NCBI GenBank assembly: GCA_964557565.1
Contig: CAZLAH010000010.1
Coordinates: forward strand, 1-17,044
Length of the DNA: 17,044 nucleotides
Reading direction: 5' to 3'
DNA from: UBA5232 sp964557565
Lineage (GTDB): Bacteria; Patescibacteriota; Dojkabacteria; SC72
Shown in pieces: positions 7,085 through 12,823 of the stretch; positions within the stretch are counted from its first letter, which is position 1; each line of letters begins with the position of its first letter. The position numbers were made by a program, and so were the translations under genes. The notes under the pieces were generated by a model that was not told where the DNA came from, did not search any database, and was given only the letters and a program-made list of their open reading frames with translations.

Positions 7085-8015
7085 TTTGTTTTCATAAGAT
7101 CTATAAATATTTGATTAAGACTTGGATAATCTAATCTCATACTAATAAGGTTAGTACCTTTTTCTACAATATCTTTTATTATTATATTACTATCAATCTT
7201 TTCATCTTTTGGAATTATTTCTGCTGTTTTGTTTGTAACGATACTTTTATATAGTTTATTCTCTTTNNNNNNNNNNNNNNNNNNNNNNNNNNNNNNNNNN
7301 NNNNNNNNNNNNNNNNNNNNNNNNNNNNNNNNNNNNNNNNNNNNNNNNNNNNNNNNNNNNNNNNNNTTTTTCCATATTCTAACCTAATACCATCTTTAAT
7401 TATTAGAAGACTATCTGCCATTTTTTGCGCTTCATCAATTACGTGAGTACTGTAAAGAATTGTCGTTCCTTTTTTTGCTTTTTCAAGCAATATATCAACA
7501 AATATCTGTCTATTTACTGGGTCTAAGCCTTTAAATGGCTCGTCTAGTATTAATATTTCTGGATTATGTATTAATGCTGTTCCAAGTTGTACTTTTTGTT
7601 GCATCCCAGAACTTAATTGGGCAATCATTTTGTCTTTGTGACCTATTAAATTGACTTGTTCGAGATATTTAGTAGCTCTTTTTGTAGCATCAAACCTTGT
7701 TAAACCTCTTAACTCTGCCGTATAAACTAAAATATCCATAACAGTTACATCTTTATACAATCCCCTTTCTTCTGGTAAATAACCTATCTTTTCGTTAAAA
7801 GTTTCATTATATTCTTTATTATTGATTAATAAAGTACCTTCATCAGGAGTATATATTTTCAAAAGACATCTGATAGTAGTAGTTTTACCAGATCCATTAG
7901 AGCCAAGAAATGCAAATATCTCGCCTTCATTTACATCAAAAGATATATTATCTACGGCTTTCAGTGAACCAAATGATTTAGAAAAGTTTTTTACGTGTAT
8001 TGAATAACTTGCCAT
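7081..8015 (-). CDS. NatA-like ABC transporter ATPase, interrupted by assembly gap
   Basis: The ATPase partner of the downstream NatB-like permease. It starts at ATG 8013-8015 (MASYSIHVKNFSK); a longer in-frame extension to 8072 would run through the promoter and is rejected. Walker A is GSNGSGKT (38-45), the signature is LSSGMQQ (134-140), Walker B is LILDEP (155-160) with GLD, and the H-loop is STH (189-191). A 100-N gap follows residue 216. Beyond it, in a different frame relative to the N count, 61 residues end in SMRLDYPSLNQIFIDLMKTK and a TGA at 7081-7083. This is the usual DUF4162 tail of NatA-type ATPases. The frame switch is therefore an artefact of the arbitrary gap length, not a real frameshift. 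NatA proteins are about 300 residues, so roughly 25-30 residues should be missing in the gap. Confidence 0.9.
7267..7366. other. Assembly gap (100 N)
   Basis: Exactly 100 N, the conventional placeholder for a scaffold gap of unknown size. It falls inside the NatA-like ATPase gene. Reading frames on the two sides fit one gene only if the true gap length leaves remainder 2 when divided by 3. Confidence 0.98.
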
Positions 8016-8023
8016 ATCTCGCC

Positions 8024-8032
8024 AGTATATCA
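8024..8032 (-). promoter_or_regulatory. Extended -10 promoter of natA-like gene
   Basis: On the - strand this reads TGATATACT, an extended -10 with one mismatch. Its hexamer ends 8 nt before the ATG at 8015, so the transcript should begin at or within a few bases of the start codon. Confidence 0.65.
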
Positions 8033-8111
8033 AATAAATTATTCTGTTTGCAATTGTAAAACTTAAAGACAAAAAAGTTACATTAAATGACCTCTATTAC
8101 AATTTTTGGTA

Positions 8112-8117
8112 TATAAT
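8112..8117 (+). promoter_or_regulatory. Possible -10 element for queH-like gene
   Basis: A perfect TATAAT lies 40 nt before the GTG at 8158. In-frame stops between the two show that the coding region cannot start earlier. No convincing -35 is seen. The leader would be about 33 nt, longer than most here. Confidence 0.4.
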
Positions 8118-8157
8118 CTGCATATAGTAAATTAAAATTTGATTAAAAATACATATA

Positions 8158-8733
8158 GTGCAAGATATACCAAAGAAATGCGACAACCTTAACCTAAATA
8201 AAATTGCGATTCATACTTGTTGTGCGGATTGTTTTTTAAATGCTGTGAATTATTTATCTAAGAAGGGATTAATAAAGGAGGATACTGAAATAGTTTCTTT
8301 GTATTTTAATCCAAATATTCATCCAAGAACTGAGTTTTATGCAAGGTTAGATGCTTTGAAGAAGGTGATAGAGGAAAGAAAAGATCTAAATATCAAATTG
8401 GTGGTTCCTGATTACAAGCCAAAGAAGTATATAGAGGCAGTGTTAAAAAGAGAGAGTACTATTAGTAGATGCAATGTTTGTTGGAGGTTAAGATTAGGTT
8501 GTCTTTTTGAGTATGCTAAGAAGAATAGTATTGGCATAGTTACATCTACCTTATTGACTAGTCATTATCAAGATAGGGATGTTATTGAAGGTATTGTGAA
8601 GGAGATAAATGTTGATTATTCTTTAGATTTTGTAAGTATAGATAGTAGTTGTAATTGTAAGAATTTTGGCTTTTACAAGCAGAATTACTGCGGGTGTTGT
8701 TTTTCATTAACAGAAAAATTGATATCTAAATAG
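8158..8733 (+). CDS. queH: Epoxyqueuosine reductase, QueH family
   Basis: A 191-residue protein of the QueH (former DUF208) family. The family reduces epoxyqueuosine to queuosine in tRNA, the last step of queuosine synthesis. It replaces the cobalamin-dependent QueG and uses an iron-sulfur cluster. The family motifs are HTCCADC (19-25), LYFNPNIHPRTEFYARLDAL (48-67), SRCNVCWRLRL (103-113), TSTLLTSHYQD (129-139) and KQNYCGCCFSL (174-184). The vicinal and paired cysteines fit metal and disulfide roles known for the family. GTG 8158 is the likely start, because stop codons close the frame just upstream and no in-frame ATG comes before the first motif. There is no Shine-Dalgarno. Tgt, QueA and other queuosine genes are not in the window. 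It is divergent from the NatAB-type operon. Confidence 0.85.
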   Translation: MQDIPKKCDNLNLNKIAIHTCCADCFLNAVNYLSKKGLIKEDTEIVSLYFNPNIHPRTEFYARLDALKKVIEERKDLNIKLVVPDYKPKKYIEAVLKRESTISRCNVCWRLRLGCLFEYAKKNSIGIVTSTLLTSHYQDRDVIEGIVKEINVDYSLDFVSIDSSCNCKNFGFYKQNYCGCCFSLTEKLISK

Positions 8734-8834
8734 TGGGGTAATTATACAAGCTTATATATATTTCCTATTCCAAAAATTTTGTGATAGATTGGAACTTCCC
8801 GTTCTCGTTTTACTTAAAATATTAGTTTATTTCT
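8734..8834. other. Intergenic stretch after queH-like gene
   Basis: About 100 nt with no gene that I can support. It contains TTCCAA and TTGGAA (8768-8773 and 8789-8794) as a spaced 6-bp inverted repeat without a T run, so I do not call it a terminator. TAAAAT at 8815-8820 could be a -10 for the small gene at 8835. Confidence 0.4.
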
Positions 8835-8927
8835 ATGTCCAGAAAATTTCTTGAGTTAGTAATGTATGTTGCAATAATTTCATTTCTTTTGGGTATTCTC
8901 GCAGTAATCAATACGATTGTGGTATAA
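8835..8927 (+). CDS. Candidate 30-residue membrane peptide
   Basis: A small frame of 30 codons. It encodes MSRKFLELVM followed by a hydrophobic helix YVAIISFLLGILAVINTIVV that runs to the stop. The positive N-terminus and single helix fit a small N-in membrane protein. I recognise no family. It lies between the queH-like gene and a second tiny membrane frame that starts 6 nt after its stop, so the two may form a pair. There is no Shine-Dalgarno. A TAAAAT 14 nt upstream is a weak promoter candidate. The call rests on composition and on tight packing in an otherwise gene-dense genome. Confidence 0.45.
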   Translation: MSRKFLELVMYVAIISFLLGILAVINTIVV

Positions 8928-8928
8928 A
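8920..8928 (+). promoter_or_regulatory. Possible extended -10 before small membrane gene
   Basis: TGGTATAAA fits the extended -10 with one mismatch and overlaps the end of the 30-residue frame. Its hexamer ends 5 nt before ATG 8934, so the message would be leaderless. Confidence 0.4.
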
Positions 8929-8933
8929 TATCT

Positions 8934-9062
8934 ATGTTTTATTTACTGTTAATAGGTGGTTGTTTGTTTTTGACTGTCCTTTTTCTTTTGCTCTTAGGTT
9001 TCTTGATGCCAGTAGGGGATGAAGAAAAGAATTCTGAGGAGAAAGAAGAGAATGAGGAATAG
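8934..9062 (+). CDS. Candidate 42-residue membrane protein with acidic tail
   Basis: A frame of 42 codons. It encodes one long hydrophobic helix (about 2-28, FYLLLIGGCLFLTVLFLLLLGFLMPVG is the region) followed by a strongly acidic tail, DEEKNSEEKEENEE. The sharp split between helix and charged tail looks like a real single-pass protein. I recognise no family. The stop TAG lies 1 nt from the stop of the converging FtsX-like gene, so there is no room for a terminator. A possible extended -10 ends 5 nt before the ATG. Together with the 30-residue frame upstream it may act with a nearby membrane system, but nothing in the sequence says which. Confidence 0.55.
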   Translation: MFYLLLIGGCLFLTVLFLLLLGFLMPVGDEEKNSEEKEENEE

Positions 9063-9063
9063 G

Positions 9064-10353
9064 TTATTCGTATCTCAGAGCATTCACAGGATCAAGTTTG
9101 GAGGCTTTTCTTGCTGGGTATATGCCTGCTAAGATACCGACTAGTATGCTTCCTAATGTTATGTAGAGAGCATTAAGTGGTTGGAAGTGGAAGAATGTTT
9201 CTATACCGGAGAATCCTTGTTCGTTTAGGATATCCACAATGAATGGGTCTGCAACTTTCATAATTGTAAATGTAGTTATCAGTCCTAATGCTCCTCCTAT
9301 GAATCCAATGATCCCTGATTGTATTAGGAATATTGTTAATACTTGTAGGTTAGAAGCTCCCATTGCTTTTATTATTCCTATTTCTTTTGTTTGTTCATAT
9401 ATACTCATTACCATCGTATTTATGATTCCTACTGATGCTACAAGGGCTGAGATTGATCCAAAAAGAACTAAGGCAATTGTAAGACCTGAAGTTAATGTTT
9501 CAACCATATCAAGGATTGTGTCTGAAGAAATTACAAAGAGTCCCAAATCGTCTGTTATTTTCTTCTCTATTTCTTCTGTTTTACCATTTTCTGTAGTTAC
9601 TAGTAGTTGGAAGTATCCTGTACTGTTTAGGTAATCCTCATGGTTATCAAAATCTCCAAGGTCTACAAGGATATCTAGTGCTGTATTATTATTTATCCAA
9701 AAGGCATCATTGGCTGTTTCTACAACTCCTTTTACAGTGAATTCATACTCCTTGTCCATCATGCTCTTAGGAATAAATGAGAAGAAGGAACCACTCGAGG
9801 AACTTTTTGCTATTATTTTCTTACCAATGATTTCTTCATTTGTTGTTTCAAAGAAACTCACAACAAAATCGCTCACAAATATTTCATCATCTCCAAGAGT
9901 ATCGTTTGTTCCATGGAATGATTTGTATACTTGATGGTTTCCTTTTAGATCACTGCTTGCAATGAATTTCAAAGGATATGGTGTGTCATCTCCTTCTAAA
10001 TACATATCTAATCCATCTATGGAAAGCATTGGTTCTACTTCTAGTACTCCATCTATTCTCTTCAATGATTCAACTGTTTCTGTATTCAAAATTTTCTCTT
10101 CTTTCTTTTCAGCATTTTTCGAAGGAGCTACTGCCATACCACCAAAAGAGAGATTGTCTTTTCCAGAGACATATAGGTCTTGAGGATTAAATCTAGTTGT
10201 AAATTCACTTAGTATTGCTGTCTTGAGATCTGTCATTCCAAACAGTATGAAGGTCATGAGCATAACCGCAATGGTAATTCCAAGACTTGTTAAGAATGTT
10301 CTAAGTTTTCTTCTAAATATTAGGTCTAATGCATATTTAAACATTTTTACCAT
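9064..10353 (-). CDS. MacB/FtsX-like ABC transporter permease
   Basis: A 429-residue permease of the MacB/LolC type. The N-terminal ALDLIFRRKLRTFLTSLGI lead into helix 1 (about 18-40). A large extracytoplasmic domain of about 240 residues (the MacB-PCD-like domain) follows, then three helices in the FtsX domain (about 282-310, 334-362 and 387-412). The end has the hallmark GIYPARKASKLDPVNALRYE. Proteins of this type do not pump substrate through the membrane; they use the periplasmic domain mechanically, for lipoprotein release, toxin or peptide export, or signalling. The role here is unknown. The start overlaps the end of the ATPase gene. ATG 10353 gives MVKMFKYAL, and a second ATG at 10344 (MFKYAL) is equally plausible. 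There is no outer-membrane TolC partner nearby. Confidence 0.9.
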   Translation of the reverse strand: MVKMFKYALDLIFRRKLRTFLTSLGITIAVMLMTFILFGMTDLKTAILSEFTTRFNPQDLYVSGKDNLSFGGMAVAPSKNAEKKEEKILNTETVESLKRIDGVLEVEPMLSIDGLDMYLEGDDTPYPLKFIASSDLKGNHQVYKSFHGTNDTLGDDEIFVSDFVVSFFETTNEEIIGKKIIAKSSSSGSFFSFIPKSMMDKEYEFTVKGVVETANDAFWINNNTALDILVDLGDFDNHEDYLNSTGYFQLLVTTENGKTEEIEKKITDDLGLFVISSDTILDMVETLTSGLTIALVLFGSISALVASVGIINTMVMSIYEQTKEIGIIKAMGASNLQVLTIFLIQSGIIGFIGGALGLITTFTIMKVADPFIVDILNEQGFSGIETFFHFQPLNALYITLGSILVGILAGIYPARKASKLDPVNALRYE

Positions 10354-11005
10354 CCACTAATGTTATCGTTTTTTCTGTTGCTTTAGATATCTTGCTGTCA
10401 TGTGTTACAAGAATCATAGTTGTACCTTCACTTTTGTTTAATGATCTTAGTAATTGAAGTATTGATTCTCCAGTGTGACTATCTAAATTTCCTGTAGGCT
10501 CATCTGCTAATACTATCTTAGGAGAATCTATTAATGCTCTTGCTATGGCAACTCTTTGAGCTTGGCCACCTGAGAGTTCTTTAGGGTAATGTTTTCTTCT
10601 GTTTTCTAATCCTGTTTGTTCAAAGAGTGATTCTAATCTTTTTTTTGTATCAATTTTGTTAATATTTCTCTGGAATTTAAGAGGTAAAAGGATGTTTTCC
10701 TCTACAGTTAAAGAGGGTATTAGGTAAAATTGTTGGAATACTGTACCAACAATATGTCTTCTGTAATAGTTTTGATTGTAATCTCTAATGTTTTTCCCTT
10801 CAATCTTAATATCTCCTGTAAATCCCCAATCTAAACCACCTAAGACATTAAGGAATGTAGATTTTCCTGATCCAGAGCTACCTATTAAAGAGATGAAAGA
10901 TCCTTCTTCTACAGAAAAAGTAACACCATCAAGAGCCTTAACCACAACATTTTTGCTTGGTTTGTATACTCTTTTTAAGTTTTCAATCTCAATATATTGC
11001 GACAT
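10337..11005 (-). CDS. MacB/LolD-like ABC transporter ATPase
   Basis: A 222-residue ATPase from ATG 11003-11005 (MSQYIEIENLKRVYK). An in-frame extension to 11059 would cross the divergent promoter region and is rejected. Walker A is GSSGSGKST (42-50), the Q-loop FQQFYLIPSLT (90-100), the signature ELSGGQAQRVAIARAL (143-158), Walker B IVLADEPTGNLD (164-175) and the H-loop VTHD (200-203). LSGGQxQRVAIARAL with ADEPTGNLD is the mark of the MacB/LolD/FtsE branch. The next gene, overlapping by 8-17 nt, is its FtsX-type permease, so the two form one machine. The gene is divergent from peptide deformylase with only 56 nt between the starts. A -10 lies 7-9 nt before the ATG. Confidence 0.93.
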   Translation of the reverse strand: MSQYIEIENLKRVYKPSKNVVVKALDGVTFSVEEGSFISLIGSSGSGKSTFLNVLGGLDWGFTGDIKIEGKNIRDYNQNYYRRHIVGTVFQQFYLIPSLTVEENILLPLKFQRNINKIDTKKRLESLFEQTGLENRRKHYPKELSGGQAQRVAIARALIDSPKIVLADEPTGNLDSHTGESILQLLRSLNKSEGTTMILVTHDSKISKATEKTITLVDGKNV

Positions 11006-11012
11006 AGGCTCA

Positions 11013-11021
11013 ATATTATCA
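11013..11021 (-). promoter_or_regulatory. Probable -10 of lolD-like gene
   Basis: On the - strand TGATAATAT can be read as an extended -10 with hexamer TAATAT ending 7 nt before the ATG, or as GATAAT (11015-11020) ending 9 nt before it. Either way it predicts an almost leaderless message, divergent from the deformylase promoter. Confidence 0.5.
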
Positions 11022-11043
11022 GAAATTTTTACATTTGAACATA

Positions 11044-11052
11044 TGATATAAT
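11044..11052 (+). promoter_or_regulatory. Extended -10 promoter of deformylase gene
   Basis: TGATATAAT is a perfect extended -10. Its hexamer ends 9 nt before the ATG at 11062. Transcription would start about 1-3 nt before, or at, the start codon. Confidence 0.75.
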
Positions 11053-11061
11053 TATGCAATC

Positions 11062-11544
11062 ATGGCAAAGAGAATGAAGATATTGACAATAGCAGATCCT
11101 AACGAAGAAAAGATACTAAGAGAGAAGAGTGTCCTTGTTTCTGATCAAGAATTAAAAAGTAACGATTTCAAAGAGTTTCTGGAGGATCTTTTAGAAACCG
11201 CAAAAAAGAGTGAGGATCCAGCTGGGGGTATTTCTTCTCCACAGGTTGGTGTTTTAAAAAGAGTCTTCTACATTCTCAATTACGATACAGAAAAATGGGA
11301 GTTGTTCATCAACCCTAAAGTAGAATCAATTGGGTATACGAAGAAGGCAATACCGGAGGCATGCCTAAGTGTTCCAAACAGAGAAGAGAAGGTATTGAGA
11401 AACTACAAAGTAAAAGTTAGCTATACAGATATTCATGGCAAGAAGAAATCAAAAAAGTATGAGGACTTAAATGCCATTACAATACAGCATGAGAATGATC
11501 ACTTGGAAGGAATCCTGTTCATTGATAAAATACTTGAGGAGTAA
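11062..11544 (+). CDS. def: Peptide deformylase
   Basis: A 160-residue metalloenzyme that removes the formyl group from nascent N-terminal methionine. Motif 2, EACLS (99-103), supplies the metal ligand C101. Motif 3, HENDH (143-147), supplies H143 and H147 and the catalytic E144. Motif 1 is GGISSPQ (55-61) instead of the usual GxGLAAPQ, a divergent but recognisable form with the glutamine kept. The opening MKILTIADP matches the usual K-I-x-x-x-DP start of deformylases. The gene is the first of a + strand group, 24 nt before the Ig-like protein gene. Its ATG lies 9 nt after a perfect extended -10 with no Shine-Dalgarno, so the mRNA is probably leaderless. The overlap of its promoter region with that of the divergent ABC genes leaves little room for regulators. 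Confidence 0.93.
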   Translation: MAKRMKILTIADPNEEKILREKSVLVSDQELKSNDFKEFLEDLLETAKKSEDPAGGISSPQVGVLKRVFYILNYDTEKWELFINPKVESIGYTKKAIPEACLSVPNREEKVLRNYKVKVSYTDIHGKKKSKKYEDLNAITIQHENDHLEGILFIDKILEE

Positions 11545-11555
11545 AATCTAAATTT

Positions 11556-11562
11556 AACTGCC
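11556..11562 (+). promoter_or_regulatory. AACTGCC start-proximal motif, Ig-like protein gene
   Basis: AACTGCC ends exactly 5 nt before ATG 11568, as at 1954 and 15390. A TAAAAT at 11542-11547 (overlapping the deformylase stop) may be a -10, which would place this motif near the transcript 5' end. Confidence 0.45.
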
Positions 11563-11567
11563 TTGCT

Positions 11568-12713
11568 ATGAATTCTAAAACTAGGACATTCTTACTTACA
11601 ATTTTTTTCTTTTTTTCTTCATTCTCTCTGGCACTCGCACAAGATATTAAAATAGCAGATGTGCTTGGTACTGATGATCCTGCAGCACAAGAGGAAGTGT
11701 TACAACAACAAGAGGAAGCAAGAGAGAATAGTTTTGTTAATGATCTTACTTTGACTATTCCTTCTCAGACAGATAATCCAAGCCATATAATTACTTTTGT
11801 TGATCCTTCAAAAGAGAAAAAGGGTGTACAGCTTGAGATCGATAGTAAGGGATATCAAGAGATCGTTAGCCCATATTCCTTGCCTGCTTTAAGTATTGGT
11901 ATCCATAATCTCTCTTTTAAGTTTGTAGATAGTAGTGGAGCTACACAGGTTTTAGATAGAGAACTGATTATCTTGCCTAGACCTCCAATAATTAATTCCC
12001 CAACACAAAGTAATGGTACTGTGACTATTTCTGGAACAGGCCTAGCAAATTCGGAATTAGTTTTAATACTATCTTCGAGTAGCGATATTGTAACGAAGGA
12101 TACAACAATAAATGCTGATGGGACATGGATTGTTGTAGTCGAGGAGGCTTTAGCAGATGGTATCTACTCTTTTACAGGATATACAAGAAAATATGGCTAT
12201 GCTAGTAATTTAGCCGATGCTGTTACATTTGAGTTTGGTTCTAGCAATATCGTAAAAAATGGTGTAATTAAGAATGATATTCATTTTGCTTTTAAAGATA
12301 TTGACTACAAGAATATAGGGGAACTTTTTACTAAAAATCCCGATTTGATCTTCTTACTCTTGATAACTTTCTGTCTTGGTTTCATTCTTCCAACAAGTAT
12401 ATTAAGAATTATTAAAAGTACTGGAGAAGAAAAGCAGTTGGCAGGTTTAGGAAAAAAGATCTCTACAAAGAGTAGTGATAATCTTACAATTTTCGAGAAA
12501 TTAAATGGTAAGGGTGAAGAGAAAAAGGAAGAACAAACAAAAGAGGACGTAATATTGGACGAAAAGAAAGAAGTTGTAGAAAAAAAGAAAGAGGAAAGAG
12601 TTGTAACCAAGATAGATTTTCTTAAAGGATACAAGAAGTTTGATCCCGACGAAGACAAAAAGGAAGAAGACCCTGAGAAGAAAATAAAGATATCACTAAC
12701 ATCCAAAGGCTAA
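11568..12713 (+). CDS. Secreted, membrane-anchored protein with Ig-like domain
   Basis: A 381-residue protein of unrecognised function. A clear signal peptide (1-24) ends in LALA before Q25. A short glutamine/glutamate-rich stretch (about 38-55) follows. Residues 57-136 look like one beta domain. Residues 137-225 look like a bacterial Ig-like domain: PRPPIINSPTQSNGTVTISG, then NADGTWIVVV and ALADGIYSFTGY, the usual turn and edge-strand pattern. A single membrane helix lies at about 257-277, and a cytoplasmic tail of about 100 residues is very rich in lysine and glutamate. It is therefore probably a surface-exposed protein with a cytoplasmic anchor. It follows the deformylase gene by 23 nt and is followed closely by tRNA-Leu. 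The AACTGCC motif precedes its start. The tail's low complexity makes similarity searches with it unreliable. Confidence 0.8.
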   Translation: MNSKTRTFLLTIFFFFSSFSLALAQDIKIADVLGTDDPAAQEEVLQQQEEARENSFVNDLTLTIPSQTDNPSHIITFVDPSKEKKGVQLEIDSKGYQEIVSPYSLPALSIGIHNLSFKFVDSSGATQVLDRELIILPRPPIINSPTQSNGTVTISGTGLANSELVLILSSSSDIVTKDTTINADGTWIVVVEEALADGIYSFTGYTRKYGYASNLADAVTFEFGSSNIVKNGVIKNDIHFAFKDIDYKNIGELFTKNPDLIFLLLITFCLGFILPTSILRIIKSTGEEKQLAGLGKKISTKSSDNLTIFEKLNGKGEEKKEEQTKEDVILDEKKEVVEKKKEERVVTKIDFLKGYKKFDPDEDKKEEDPEKKIKISLTSKG

Positions 12714-12719
12714 CCTTTA

Positions 12720-12728
12720 TGATAGAAT
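12720..12728 (+). promoter_or_regulatory. Extended -10 promoter of tRNA-Leu
   Basis: TGATAGAAT is an extended -10 with one mismatch, 6 nt after the preceding stop codon. The hexamer ends 10 nt before the first tRNA base, so the primary transcript should have a 5' leader of only a few bases. This is a useful internal control for the geometry of the gene starts. Confidence 0.6.
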
Positions 12729-12738
12729 AGGTAAACAA

Positions 12739-12821
12739 GCCAGGATGGTGAAATGGCAGACACGCTACGTTCAGAACGTAGTCCTAGCAATAGGGTGGGG
12801 GTTCAACTCCCCCTCTTGGCA
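12739..12821 (+). tRNA. tRNA-Leu (anticodon CAG)
   Basis: A class II tRNA of 83 nt. Acceptor GCCAGGA pairs with TCTTGGC with one G-T pair. The anticodon stem CTACG/CGTAG closes the loop TTCAGAA with anticodon CAG. The long variable arm is CCTA-GCAA-TAGG. The T stem is GGGGG/CCCCC with loop TTCAACT. The discriminator is A, as leucine tRNAs require. CCA is not encoded. It ends 2 nt before the stop of the converging binding-protein gene. Confidence 0.95.
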
Positions 12822-12823
12822 AT

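Noticed and set aside
7215..7366. C-terminus of the natA-like ATPase read straight through the N run to a stop at 7215
   Set aside because: The frame depends on the arbitrary 100-N length. The alternative frame gives a proper NatA tail and an ATGA overlap with the permease.
8768..8794. TTCCAA...TTGGAA inverted repeat after the queH-like gene
   Set aside because: The stem is only 6 bp with a 15-nt loop and no T run, so it is not supported as a terminator or operator.
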